64,000 bases of DNA from Burkholderia sp. WAC0059. Its GTDB lineage: Bacteria; Pseudomonadota; Gammaproteobacteria; Burkholderiales; Burkholderiaceae. The notes under the pieces are model-generated. The model was not told where the DNA came from. It saw only the letters and a program-made list of their open reading frames with translations, and did not search any database. This document shows, piece after piece, positions 18,162 through 27,489 of the stretch. A program made the position numbers and the translations under genes. Each line of letters starts with the position of its first letter. The first letter of the stretch is position 1. The stretch is from positions 62,001 to 126,000 of the forward strand of contig NZ_PNEO01000012.1 in assembly GCF_002870125.1 (NCBI RefSeq), given 5' to 3'.

Positions 18162-19214
18162 TCAGCGCTCGACACCGGGGTTCGGATCATCCCGGAACAG
18201 GTCCGGCTGAGTCTCGCCAGGCGCCGGTTGTGGCGGCTCCGTCTGCCGTGGCGACCGGCGACGTCGCGACACATCACCCGATGCGCGTGACCGTGCCGCG
18301 TCCGGCCTGTCGCGCTGGACCGGCATCGTCTCCACAAAATCCGTGATCACCGCGGCAAGACTGCGATCGTCCGCCCCCTGCGAACCCGCCATCGCGTGCG
18401 CGAGGCCGCCCCATGCCTCGAACGCACCGGCATGTGCTGTCCACGCTGCACGCCGGCCGGATTCGTCAGGCTCGGGCCGCCAGTAGCGCGGCACATCGCC
18501 CCGCCCGGCCATATGCACCACGGCCTGCTTCGGATAGCGGCGCGTCTGGCCGCGCGCAAGGCGCGGCGTCGCATTCGCCTCCACCCCATGTTCACGCAGT
18601 TGCGCGGCAAATCGCTCGCGCCAGCGCTGCAGGTCCTGCTTGCGCGGATTCAGCCGCCGCCCGTCCGGTCCGCGCACCTGTACGCTGAGATGGACGTGCG
18701 GGTGCGCCTCGTCGTCGTGCGCTGCGAACACATACCGCCGCCCATCGCCAAACTCTTCAGCCGCAAACGCGCGCGCAGCGCTGCGTACCGCCTGGCGATC
18801 CGTGCCTGGCGGCATCGACAGCAGCACATTGAACACCTCGCGCCGGCGGCTTTCCTGCGGGATTCCCCAGCCACCCAGATGCCAGGCATCCGCCAGATCG
18901 CGCAACGCCGCCGTGCCGAGCACCGGCTGGCCGTCCTGATCCTCCAGCTCGACCCGGCCGTTACGCGAGATGTAGCGCAGATGCCGGCGCACCGAACCCA
19001 TGCCCTGCGCGCTGGACGCCTTGTTCGTGATCTTGACCATCACTTCCGGGGTACGCCTGAGCGTGCGGGCAAGCTGCTCGCGCATGCGCCGCGTATCCCG
19101 CTGAAGCCGTCCCCGCGACATACGCGGCGCACCAACGTGCCGGAATGGATCCGGGAAAAGGCGGTCGCCCCAGTTCAGGAGCATCTGGTCGACCCAGGTT
19201 TTCGAGAACGGCAT
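18162..19214 (-). CDS. Relaxase/mobilisation nuclease, MOBP-like
   Basis: 350 aa from the ATG at 19214. It nicks oriT and pilots the strand into the recipient. The three relaxase motifs are visible: a candidate nicking Tyr in 'SVRRHLRYISRNG', a central region with 'REVFNVLLSMPPGTDR', and the metal-binding motif III 'AAHDDEAHPHVHLSVQ' (residues about 165-180). The C-terminal 80 residues are low-complexity and basic-acidic, with no helicase. It follows MobC by 1 nt. oriT itself was not identified. Confidence 0.85.
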   Translation of the reverse strand: MPFSKTWVDQMLLNWGDRLFPDPFRHVGAPRMSRGRLQRDTRRMREQLARTLRRTPEVMVKITNKASSAQGMGSVRRHLRYISRNGRVELEDQDGQPVLGTAALRDLADAWHLGGWGIPQESRRREVFNVLLSMPPGTDRQAVRSAARAFAAEEFGDGRRYVFAAHDDEAHPHVHLSVQVRGPDGRRLNPRKQDLQRWRERFAAQLREHGVEANATPRLARGQTRRYPKQAVVHMAGRGDVPRYWRPEPDESGRRAAWTAHAGAFEAWGGLAHAMAGSQGADDRSLAAVITDFVETMPVQRDRPDAARSRASGDVSRRRRSPRQTEPPQPAPGETQPDLFRDDPNPGVER

Positions 19215-19215
19215 G

Positions 19216-19740
19216 CTACCGGCTCCAGCGATCGAGGTTCGCACGCAGGACCTGCGCGACCGTACGCAGGTGCGCATCGATCACAACTCGCACGCCAGCC
19301 AGCACGCGCTCCACTTCACGCACGTCCGTGCGCCCCTGGAGCCGGCCGAGTAGCGTGACGATCATGGCCAGGTGCTGGTTCGAGTCGGCCAGCATCCGCA
19401 TCTCGTGCGCGCCGAGCTGCGGTTCTCGCATAAGCTGCGCGCGGACCAGCGCAACGATCCACCGGTTGGCCGTCAGGCCACCCGCCGTCGCGTGCCGCCG
19501 CACCCCTTCGAACTCCTCAGCCGTGAGGCGGATCTCGATCCGTTCGCGATGCCCGTCAGCCGATACCTCTCCCGGACCCGGTGCGCCCCGTGCATCCGGC
19601 ATGCCCCCGTTGGTATCGAGCACATCGAGAACCAGTTGCCGGATGCCTTCGCCCATCGTGACACCGTGCAGGGCGCACCACGCTTCCCAGCGCGCCTTCA
19701 CCGGACCGAGTTCCACACACAGGCGTGCGCGCGTGTTCAT
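19216..19740 (-). CDS. MobC-like relaxosome accessory protein
   Basis: 174 aa. Residues about 65-110 ('RIEIRLTAEEFEGVRRHATAGGLTANRWIVALVRAQL', quoted in part) form a ribbon-helix-helix DNA-binding unit typical of MobC/TraJ accessory proteins, with the following 'LADSNQHLAMIVTLLGRL' like the MobC C-terminal motif. It would bind oriT and recruit the relaxase encoded immediately downstream. Confidence 0.75.
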   Translation of the reverse strand: MNTRARLCVELGPVKARWEAWCALHGVTMGEGIRQLVLDVLDTNGGMPDARGAPGPGEVSADGHRERIEIRLTAEEFEGVRRHATAGGLTANRWIVALVRAQLMREPQLGAHEMRMLADSNQHLAMIVTLLGRLQGRTDVREVERVLAGVRVVIDAHLRTVAQVLRANLDRWSR

Positions 19741-19751
19741 GCCCGCACTCC

Positions 19752-21362
19752 CTACAGGGCAGGCGGTGAGGGGTCTGCCGGCTCGCGTTCAACTTCCCGC
19801 GCCGGGCTGCGCTCCGCGGCCGGCCGCGAGCGGCGGCTGCGCGTCGAGGGCGCTTTCGGATCGAATACGCGTGGACGTGGCACTGCGACGCCATCCGCCT
19901 GCAAGGCATCGAGCATGAGCTCGGCACGCTGCCGCACGCGCGTAATCGACTGTTCGCCCAGACCCTGCTCACGCATTGCAGCGACGAGTACGGCAAGCTG
20001 CAACGCACGCTCCCCGGATGCGGCAGGAGACTGATCTCGCTGACCTGCCGCGCGCTCGGGCTGCCGGACTGGCGCGCCCTGGCCAGCCGCACTGTCGGGT
20101 CCCGGTGAAGCCGGTGCTGACGCAGCCGGCGACAACTGCGCACGATCCCGGCCCACGACATCGACCTGCCAGGTATTGCGATAGACGTCCTTCTCCTCCT
20201 GGCCGATTACCGCGCCGGTGGCATCAAACACCGGCACGTTGACGGTCACCCAGCGTCGGCCAAGATTCTCCAGTGTGACCGGCTCTCCGGGAACAGCACC
20301 CGCCTCTGCAATAGCCCGCTCCAGGTCGACACCCCACACGACATGATCTGCCCCGGCGGTATCGCGATACACGACATAGTACGAATCGCTACGCGCCGGG
20401 TTGTGCTGGTACGGTGCATCGCCATGCTCGATCAGTGTCCCGGCGTGGCGCTGCCGGTCCGGTTCCTCGCCTTCAGCCCCACGTGCCGGCACGACAGGTG
20501 TCCCGGCCGCCGGCGCGGCACCTCCCGGGACAGGTGAAGCACGGCCAGGCGACGCGCTGCCGGGTGCCGTTCGACCAGACGCTGCTGGTGTCGGGGGCAC
20601 CTGACTGCTCACAGGCGGCGAAGGTCGGGCGCCTGCCGGTGCCGCTCCGGGATCCGGCGCAGTGGGCGGTACCGTGGGCGCCGGTGCAACAGGCGCCGGA
20701 GCGGCCGAAGGCGGCCCGGCCACGTCAATCCGGTTCGTCATCCGCTCGCGGCGCCCTTCGGCCAGGCGTGCAAGATCCACCGCCTTCGGCTCGTATCCGC
20801 TCACCTCGATACCCAGCAGTGTGGCCTGTACCCAGACCTCCCGCCGGAACTGCTCATGACCGGAGACCCGGATGCGCCCCCACGCTTTCGCCCGCACCAT
20901 GTCCACCATCGACTCGACGACATCGGCACGGTTGTGCTCAGTGACCAGGTACGGACCGATATCCTCGAATGCAAGCTGATGTGGCGAATCCTTCAGGAAA
21001 TACTGGTTGCCGGCGCGCAGGTAGCGCTTGCGCACCTTCTCCGGCGCCTCACCCAGCGGTGCCCAGCGCATCGCGGGTTCGTCGCCGGCACCCCCCGGCG
21101 GCCCACCCTGTGCCCCGGGCGATTGCGAACCCGTCTGTGAACGTGCGTGATCGGCACGGATAGCCTGGTCGCGCAGCCGGGCTCGCGCCGCATCAAACTC
21201 GCGACGCCGGCGTGCGGCCAGTGCGTCACCCGCCGCCTGATCCAGACGGTCGGGACCCGATGCGCCTGCCGCCGGATCGGCAGCCGGCGGTGGATCCGGC
21301 TCGATCACATTGATGACGGGATCGTTCACCGGCGCGCCGGAAGAAGTTGCGGTTTCATCCAT
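19752..21362 (-). CDS. LPD7-domain plasmid/ICE protein, about 536 aa
   Basis: From the ATG at 21362 (GAGG ribosome site). Residues about 115-195 ('KRYLRAGNQYFLKDSPHQLA', 'VTEHNRADVVESMVDMVRAK', 'GIEVSGYEP') are the LPD7 domain found in relaxase-associated polyvalent proteins. A long Pro/Ala-rich linker leads to a second conserved module ('SDSYYVVYRDTAGADHVVWG'). LPD7 proteins accompany relaxases on mobile elements and may enter the recipient with DNA; the exact role is unknown. Confidence 0.7.
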   Translation of the reverse strand: MDETATSSGAPVNDPVINVIEPDPPPAADPAAGASGPDRLDQAAGDALAARRRREFDAARARLRDQAIRADHARSQTGSQSPGAQGGPPGGAGDEPAMRWAPLGEAPEKVRKRYLRAGNQYFLKDSPHQLAFEDIGPYLVTEHNRADVVESMVDMVRAKAWGRIRVSGHEQFRREVWVQATLLGIEVSGYEPKAVDLARLAEGRRERMTNRIDVAGPPSAAPAPVAPAPTVPPTAPDPGAAPAGARPSPPVSSQVPPTPAASGRTAPGSASPGRASPVPGGAAPAAGTPVVPARGAEGEEPDRQRHAGTLIEHGDAPYQHNPARSDSYYVVYRDTAGADHVVWGVDLERAIAEAGAVPGEPVTLENLGRRWVTVNVPVFDATGAVIGQEEKDVYRNTWQVDVVGRDRAQLSPAASAPASPGPDSAAGQGAPVRQPERAAGQRDQSPAASGERALQLAVLVAAMREQGLGEQSITRVRQRAELMLDALQADGVAVPRPRVFDPKAPSTRSRRSRPAAERSPAREVEREPADPSPPAL

Positions 21363-21407
21363 CCTGGACCTCACTCTGGTCATGGGCGGGTACAGCACCC
21401 CACCCGG

Positions 21408-23315
21408 TCAACGCTGCCGCTCGTCACCCTGCTCACGGCCCGCCCGCTCTTTCGTCTGCGCCAGCGCCGCAGCGCGTGCCTCTTTCACCCGTGTCCACGA
21501 CGCTGACTTCAACTGGTCGAGCGTCGCGTCGAGTTCCGTACCGAAGCCCACATCACGTGCGGACTTCTTGAGCGACGCCACCGAACGCTCGAGTAGATCG
21601 CGCGCGCGGTCCCACGGGTACACCTTCGCCCGGTCGCCGTCATAGCCCACCTGCACCTCGGCGCCATTGAGTCTCTGGTTCTCATCCAGCCAGCGCAGGC
21701 GGTCCGAAACGAATTCCATGTTCGCCTTTGCATGGAACACCACACTGCGCGTCGAGACCTCCTGGATCAGGTAGTGCTCCGTATTGAAGACCTCGCCGCG
21801 GTACGGGCCACCGTCCTCGCGAGGCGTGGCCATACGGATCTGCGCGCCGAACCGGTGCTGCGCCAGCGCCTTGATCTCGCCCGGCACCTCGTCGAGTCCA
21901 TACAGCTGCGCGCCTGCCTGACGACGCGCCAGCGCGCCCGATGTCCGTTCGGATGCTGGCTCCGATGCCGGCTCAGGACTCGACGCATCCGGTTTTGGCC
22001 CATCCGGCGGTGGCGCATCCTGTTTCGGTGGCGCCGTCTGCCCGGTGGCAGGCGTCGCCGCCGGGCTATCCTGGGGTGCCGGCGCATCCGGGCTGTCTGC
22101 CCGGCGACGGGACGTCCGCCGACGTCCTGCTTTTTCTCCGTCACCCACCAGCTTCTCTTTCACGTTGCCCATTGCCTCACCCTCCTTCAGCCCCTCACCC
22201 GACCACGTTTCAGGCTGTGCCGACGCACTCGCTTCTCCGGTCGTGATAACCGGAACCGGCACGCCATACACAGACTCCCGTAAAAGCTCACCTACAGAAT
22301 CGAGACCGGACAGCACGGCCATATCGTTGAAATCGGTCGGCTGCGGGATGGTCGCGCCGGCCCGCTGCGCATCGTGTGCAAAACGAGGCGCGGCCAGCAG
22401 CGCTGACGTATCGAGCGCGGCCTGTGCCGCATGCTCGTAACCTGCGCCGATATCCGCGAGCACGAGCATCTCCGCTTCCGGATGGCGACTACGGAACATC
22501 GCAGCCACCGGCCGCAGGTTGCCGCTCGACAGTGCGGCCACTGCGAACCAGCCCGTGGCCTGCCGCGCCGACAGTGCGGTGGCCACCCCCTCGGCAATCA
22601 CGATGGGTGTCGCCGCGCCATCAAGAGACTCGCCCGGCGCAACGACCCAGCAACCGCCCGACTTCGCGCCACCCGCCAGGGCCGACTTGCGCCCCTCGGC
22701 ATCAATCAGCTCCAGGGTCGACAAGGTGTCGCCGATATGCACCGGCACCACCAGCACCCGTCCCACGAGCGGCTCACCGGCGCTGCGCGGCGCATAGCCG
22801 AGCAGCGTGTGCAGTTCGTCGGCTTCCAGCTCGCGCAGGGTGGGCACGGCCATCACCTGCTTGCGCTCGAGATAGGGATGCCCGGGGCCGACCGGCCGGG
22901 CCCACTTCCAGAGGGCCAGCGCCTCACGCGCCACGGCCGCGTGCCGCGCCTGTACCCGGACTTCCTGCCGGGCCGGATCAAATGCCGGACGCGCGACAGG
23001 CATACGCTGCCGGTCCGCGCTGTCCATCGCGCGGCGCGAGCCCCGGACATCAAAACCGTGCTGCTGCGCAAGCCAGAACAGGGACGCCAGCGTCTTGCCA
23101 CCCGACTCGCCCGCCGAGCGCCAGGTCACACGTGCCGCGCGCTCGCTGTAGTTGTGGGCCGTGCGGCTCCACTCGTCCCAGAGGTCGAAGCCGGCCTCGC
23201 CAAATCCCTGCTTGAGCGCAAACGCCATATCGACCCACGTTGCGTAGTCTTCGGCCGGAATCATGGCCAGCGCCGCGCGTGCGCGTTCCTCCTCGCTCAG
23301 GTACCGGGTATTCAT
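21408..23315 (-). CDS. TraC-like DNA primase: PriCT-2, Toprim and KfrB-like domains
   Basis: 635 aa. N-terminus (residues about 10-75) is a PriCT-2 domain ('ALAMIPAEDYATWVDMAFAL', 'AARVTWRSAGESGGKTL'). The centre is a Toprim fold: Glu in 'IVIAEGVATALSA' and 'MLVLADIGAGYEHA', where the usual DxD is reduced to D-I-G. A proline-rich linker separates a C-terminal KfrB-like domain ('VSDRLRWLDENQRLNGAEVQ'). Such primases prime the transferred strand in the recipient. Whether it is catalytically active with the altered Toprim acidic pair is uncertain. Confidence 0.78.
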   Translation of the reverse strand: MNTRYLSEEERARAALAMIPAEDYATWVDMAFALKQGFGEAGFDLWDEWSRTAHNYSERAARVTWRSAGESGGKTLASLFWLAQQHGFDVRGSRRAMDSADRQRMPVARPAFDPARQEVRVQARHAAVAREALALWKWARPVGPGHPYLERKQVMAVPTLRELEADELHTLLGYAPRSAGEPLVGRVLVVPVHIGDTLSTLELIDAEGRKSALAGGAKSGGCWVVAPGESLDGAATPIVIAEGVATALSARQATGWFAVAALSSGNLRPVAAMFRSRHPEAEMLVLADIGAGYEHAAQAALDTSALLAAPRFAHDAQRAGATIPQPTDFNDMAVLSGLDSVGELLRESVYGVPVPVITTGEASASAQPETWSGEGLKEGEAMGNVKEKLVGDGEKAGRRRTSRRRADSPDAPAPQDSPAATPATGQTAPPKQDAPPPDGPKPDASSPEPASEPASERTSGALARRQAGAQLYGLDEVPGEIKALAQHRFGAQIRMATPREDGGPYRGEVFNTEHYLIQEVSTRSVVFHAKANMEFVSDRLRWLDENQRLNGAEVQVGYDGDRAKVYPWDRARDLLERSVASLKKSARDVGFGTELDATLDQLKSASWTRVKEARAAALAQTKERAGREQGDERQR

Positions 23316-25108
23316 CGGCGATCTCCGTGAAGCGGCACGACGTTCGACCCGCCAGTTGCGCGCGACGATGCACGTCCGCCGCTTTTTGCGCGCGTGCCGC
23401 CGGCGCCACGCGGCCTTTTGCGACGAGGTGTTGCATCCGCGGGACGGAGTTCCGCCACGTCGAGATCCGACGTCGACAGCCTGCGCGACGCCCTGGCGAT
23501 GTGCTCGACCGGCACGCCGACCAGCATCAGGTGCCGCTCCACATAGGCCGCGGCGTCTTCATCGCTGATATCCATAAGATGTGCCGGCAGGTCGCGCGGA
23601 TCCCAGGCCTGCAGCACTTCGAGATACTCCGGCGGAAGCTGCATGACACCGGCTTCGTCCACCTCATCGGGCTGCACATCCCTCAGCCGCCGATCGATCT
23701 GGGCAGTAAAACGCACGAGGTCGATTGCCGGAATCGCCGGCGCGGCAGTCAGGCGCGACGTGAATACCGGATCGCGCCAATAGCAGATCCGGTCCGCCAG
23801 GATCGGCTTCGTGTTTTCGAGCAGGATGATTTCCTTGTCCCGCCCAAGTTCCTTCAGTTCCTGCGGCAGCAGCAGCGGCCGGCGCTGTTCGGAGAAGCTC
23901 TCGCTCGATCCGCCACGCCCGCCGAAAATTGCGTTCGACCGGCTCACGCTGCGCGAGCGGTCCGTGAACGTGCCGAGCATCTCCGAATACTCGTTCGCAT
24001 CGCGCTGCTCGCGCGGCGCATAGATGATCTGCATCGCGTGATTCGTGACAAACGTCCTCGCATCGGCACGGCCATAGACCGACTCGAGCTGCGAGGCCGA
24101 CTGCACGATCGACAGCAGCCGCAAGTCATAGCCCGCCATGTAAGCCACTGCGCGCGCGATGATATGGATCTTCCCGACCGACGTGAGTTCGTCCATCAGC
24201 AACAGGCACTGGACCTTCAGCGCCGGGTTGTCCTGGGGCAGTTCCTTCGTGTTCAAATTCACCAGCTGGGAGAACACGAGGTTCACGAGGAGCGCGGCTT
24301 CCGTCAGGTGATCCGGCGTGATGCCGACGTAGACAGACATGCGGCGTTTGCGGACATCGCGCAGGTCGAAGTCATTGGCGCTCGTCGCCGCGTCGACGAT
24401 CGGGTTCGCCCAGATCGTGAGCGGGGCATTGAAGGTGGCGAGAATGCTCGCCAGCACCTTGTCGTCGTTGGCGAGAAAGCGGTTCAGCGCATCGATGCAT
24501 GCACCACTGAGCAGCCGGCGATGCTGCAGCACGGCCTGCTGGAGATAGGTCTTCACCGGCATGCCATTGCCCGACGACTGGCGCAGCACCTCGCCCATCG
24601 TGACCGGGCAGTCGGGCACCTCCCGGTTTCCCGACCGGCGGGCATCATGCCATTCGCACAGCAGCAGCACGATACCGAGAAAGAGGTTGCGCGCCTGGTC
24701 CTTCCAGAAATCATCGTGGCCGCCGACCGGGTACAGCGCGTAGCCGATCGCGAGGATATCGCCGACGCGGAACACCCCCGCCGATATGGCCGACAACGGG
24801 TTGTACCGGTGTGTGCGGCCATCCTCCGCAAACGGATTGAACAGATAAACGTCCTGCCCATGCGCCTGCCGGAAGCCCGCCGTGAGATTGAAATTCTCCT
24901 GCTTGATATCGAGCACGACCACCGAATCGGGGTAGCTCAACAAGTTGGGCACGACGATACCCACGCCCTTGCCGGAGCGCGCCGGCGCTGCGAGCAGCAC
25001 GAACTGCTGGCCGGCAAACTGCAGATAGCGGCCGCGCCAGACACCCACGACGAGCGCCGGTCCGCTACGGGCGCCGGTATCGGCACGAGAAGTCGTCGCC
25101 GTGCTCAT
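23312..25108 (-). CDS. virD4: Type IV coupling protein, ATPase half (VirD4/TraG)
   Basis: 598 aa from the ATG at 25108. 'GVWRGRYLQFAGQQFVLLAAPARSGKGVGIVVPNLL' (quoted as family match, Lys47 in Walker A) starts the TraG/VirD4 ATPase; 'CLLLMDELTSVGKI' is Walker B; 'LLSIVQSASQLESVYG' is the conserved sensor segment. It links relaxosome to secretion channel. The N-terminal membrane anchor usually fused to this domain is encoded by the preceding gene, whose stop overlaps this ATG (ATGA). The last 4 nt overlap the primase gene. Confidence 0.9.
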   Translation of the reverse strand: MSTATTSRADTGARSGPALVVGVWRGRYLQFAGQQFVLLAAPARSGKGVGIVVPNLLSYPDSVVVLDIKQENFNLTAGFRQAHGQDVYLFNPFAEDGRTHRYNPLSAISAGVFRVGDILAIGYALYPVGGHDDFWKDQARNLFLGIVLLLCEWHDARRSGNREVPDCPVTMGEVLRQSSGNGMPVKTYLQQAVLQHRRLLSGACIDALNRFLANDDKVLASILATFNAPLTIWANPIVDAATSANDFDLRDVRKRRMSVYVGITPDHLTEAALLVNLVFSQLVNLNTKELPQDNPALKVQCLLLMDELTSVGKIHIIARAVAYMAGYDLRLLSIVQSASQLESVYGRADARTFVTNHAMQIIYAPREQRDANEYSEMLGTFTDRSRSVSRSNAIFGGRGGSSESFSEQRRPLLLPQELKELGRDKEIILLENTKPILADRICYWRDPVFTSRLTAAPAIPAIDLVRFTAQIDRRLRDVQPDEVDEAGVMQLPPEYLEVLQAWDPRDLPAHLMDISDEDAAAYVERHLMLVGVPVEHIARASRRLSTSDLDVAELRPADATPRRKRPRGAGGTRAKSGGRASSRATGGSNVVPLHGDRR

Positions 25109-25494
25109 AGCAGTCCCGCCCGCCGGATTTCCGCATCGTCGGCGAACCGCGCGCTGCCATACAGGCGTCGCTGCCCGGCACTCGCCCAGAGTGTGTAAAC
25201 ACCGAGCGCCGGCGCACCGAATGCGAGCAGCAACCCGAACAGCGCCGAGCCGGCGAGTCGCCGGCCTTCCTTCGGCAGACGCCCGTCGTACCAGGCCAAC
25301 GCCGCGTCCAGCCATGCATGAAGACCGGCATGAAACGGGTTGATCCGCGCACTGGCATAGAGGAAAAACGAGGCCAGCCATAACGCAGCCATTCCCGTAC
25401 CGGCAAGGACCGTGAGGATGGCCAGCGTCACACCCACGTAGTACAGGTAGCGCCAGGCTGGAGTATGGCCGGCAGCGGCACGATCACTCATCAT
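25105..25494 (-). CDS. Type IV coupling protein, membrane half (N-terminal TraG/VirD4)
   Basis: About 129 aa with two hydrophobic segments ('YLYYVGVTLAILTVLAGTG' and 'LAGSALFGLLLAFGAPALGV') and a C-terminal 'YGSARFADDAEIRRAGLL'. The 'HGSARFA...EI..AGLL' phrase is the hallmark of TraG/VirD4 just before the ATPase domain. It ends there and the ATPase continues in a second frame after an ATGA overlap. The arrangement is a split coupling protein with translational coupling. Confidence 0.75.
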   Translation of the reverse strand: MMSDRAAAGHTPAWRYLYYVGVTLAILTVLAGTGMAALWLASFFLYASARINPFHAGLHAWLDAALAWYDGRLPKEGRRLAGSALFGLLLAFGAPALGVYTLWASAGQRRLYGSARFADDAEIRRAGLL

Positions 25495-26344
25495 CGTGCG
25501 CTCCATTGCCTGCCATAGCCGCCTGCGGCCACCACCCGTCAAACAGTCCTGTCGGCGGGCAACCTGGAGACAGCCAGAGCACTTCCGTCCTGACGGCTCC
25601 GCCGTCGGCATAGGCCCGTGCCCTCACCTGACGCCAGTCGGCATAGAGCCGGTCATACAGCGCACAGGCGTAACCGCTGAGAACCACTGCTCCCTTTACC
25701 CCATGGAGAAAAACAGCCAGCGTCTCGTGGTCGGCCGAGGTCATTTCAAACTGATAGTCCGATCCACGATCCCGTGTCTCCGGCACGTAGGGAGGATCGA
25801 CGTAAAACACCGTATCCGGGCCATCCTGGGCCTGCATCACCTCCAGCGCATCGCGGTTCTCGATCACCACGCCCTGCAGTCGCTGCACAATCGCCGAGAA
25901 TGCAGCCGGATAGTTGCTCCAGTCATGGGCTGGCGTGGTGCCGCTGTTGTTTGACACCGCGCGGAACCCGGTCTGCCGGTTATGGGCATTGGTGCCAAAC
26001 CCCATGAATGCACGCGTCACGGTGCGCCGGGCCTGCTCCACCGGATCGTCATGGCGCTCGTAGCTGAGCCGGAATTCATCTCTCGCGAACGGGGTGAGCT
26101 CCAGTACGCGTTGCAGTCTTTCGCCCTGGTCACGCGCCACGCGAAACAGGTTCACCAGTTCTGCATCGAGATCGTTGTAAATCTCCGCATAGCTGCGAGG
26201 CTTTCGCAGCAGGACGCTCCCGGCCCCACCAAAAGGTTCAACATAGACCCGGTGCGCTGGCAGATGACTGACCACCCAGTCCGCCAGTTTCCACTTGCCA
26301 CCGTGGTATCGAATAATCGGGCGCCGTACAGGTTTGCTCATCAT
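25484..26344 (-). CDS. DNA N6-adenine methyltransferase (Dam/D12 class), first copy
   Basis: 286 aa. Motifs: 'PIIRYHGGKWKLADWVV', SAM-binding 'VYVEPFGGAGSVLL', catalytic 'FYVDPPYVPETRDRG'. Sits between virB11 (start overlaps its stop) and the coupling-protein genes, fully inside the transfer operon, so it should be made together with the channel. No cognate nuclease. Distinct from the dam at 17355. Anti-restriction or regulatory methylation during conjugation is the likely purpose (inference). Confidence 0.9.
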   Translation of the reverse strand: MMSKPVRRPIIRYHGGKWKLADWVVSHLPAHRVYVEPFGGAGSVLLRKPRSYAEIYNDLDAELVNLFRVARDQGERLQRVLELTPFARDEFRLSYERHDDPVEQARRTVTRAFMGFGTNAHNRQTGFRAVSNNSGTTPAHDWSNYPAAFSAIVQRLQGVVIENRDALEVMQAQDGPDTVFYVDPPYVPETRDRGSDYQFEMTSADHETLAVFLHGVKGAVVLSGYACALYDRLYADWRQVRARAYADGGAVRTEVLWLSPGCPPTGLFDGWWPQAAMAGNGAHDDE

Positions 26345-27489
26345 CGGCCTCCTGCTGGTGCAAGATCACCCGGACCGCGCATGACACTTCGGACCGGATC
26401 AAACCAGACTTCCGTCATCGCCCAGTGGCGACCGGTCTGCTCGCCCGCGTCATCGAACGTTGCGGTGGCCTCCATGTGCGCGACCACGTCGATCGTCATG
26501 GAAAGCAGCCGCCGCAGCACCACGTCATCCCAGGTGGCCGCCTCCGGATGCTCCTTCGCCATCAGGGCGAAACGCTCGATGGCGATCGACGCATTCGACG
26601 CGTGATAGCTCGTGATCGAACCCGAGTGACCCGTGGTCAGCAGCTTCAGGAAGTCATACGCTTCGCTGCCGCGCAGCTCGGCAAGCAGCACGCGATCGGG
26701 ACGCATGCGCATCGTGCTGGCGATGAGATCCGCCGGTGTCACCCGGGCCTGACCGTGGCCCCCCTTGCTGTAGAGAAGGTGAACGCAGTTCTCGATGTGA
26801 TGGATGAACAGCTCACGCACGTCCTCGATCGTCACGATCCGGTCGGTGGCCGGGATGTACCGGCACAGCGTCTTCATGAAGCTCGTCTTGCCCGAGCCCG
26901 TGTTGCCGACGATGGCAAGGTTCAGCCGGCCCCGTACTGCGCGCTCGAAGAATGCCGGAAAATGACGTGTCTCCAGATCCCTGACCAGCGCCTGATCCAG
27001 CGGGCGCAGTGCCGGCATGGCCGCATCGAGTCCCACCGGCCGCTGCCACAGGGTCTGCCGGAACAGGCCCTCGCTGTCGTAGACCTCCAGGGTCTTTTCA
27101 CGCGAGGACGGGCGACGGATCGTTATCGACACGGTACGGGGCGACACTACCGGCGGAATGACGATCTGGATGCGCTCATCGCCCGGCAGTAGCGCCGACA
27201 GGATCGGATGCAGCGCCGAGACCTCCTGGCTGGTGAGCGTTGCGATCGCCACCGCAAACGACATCAGCCGCTCGAAATCGAGTTCCAGGCAGTCGTGCGC
27301 GTGCCAGCCCAGATGCGTTTCGGTCAGCACGCGCTGCGGCCGGTTGATCACGAGTTCGGTCACGCCGGCATCGTCGAGCAGACCGGCAAGCGGCCGCATC
27401 AGTTCGCGCACCGATGCATCGTCGGGGAGCCGGGGAAGCAGTACGTCCCCGTGCGTCACCATCGCCGCCCTCCGGGCATGCGCGTTCAT
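26341..27489 (-). CDS. virB11: VirB11/TrbB-type secretion ATPase
   Basis: 382 aa from the ATG at 27489, overlapping the virB10 stop. N-terminal domain 'LAGLLDDAGVTELVINRPQRV', then Walker A 'LAIVGNTGSGKTSF' (Lys201), Asp box 'IVTIEDVRELF', Walker B 'RVLLAELRGSEAYDFL' and His box 'TTGHSGSITSYHAS'. Hexameric hexameric-type ATPase on the cytoplasmic face that powers pilus assembly and DNA transfer. Length normal. Confidence 0.93.
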   Translation of the reverse strand: MNAHARRAAMVTHGDVLLPRLPDDASVRELMRPLAGLLDDAGVTELVINRPQRVLTETHLGWHAHDCLELDFERLMSFAVAIATLTSQEVSALHPILSALLPGDERIQIVIPPVVSPRTVSITIRRPSSREKTLEVYDSEGLFRQTLWQRPVGLDAAMPALRPLDQALVRDLETRHFPAFFERAVRGRLNLAIVGNTGSGKTSFMKTLCRYIPATDRIVTIEDVRELFIHHIENCVHLLYSKGGHGQARVTPADLIASTMRMRPDRVLLAELRGSEAYDFLKLLTTGHSGSITSYHASNASIAIERFALMAKEHPEAATWDDVVLRRLLSMTIDVVAHMEATATFDDAGEQTGRHWAMTEVWFDPVRSVMRGPGDLAPAGGR

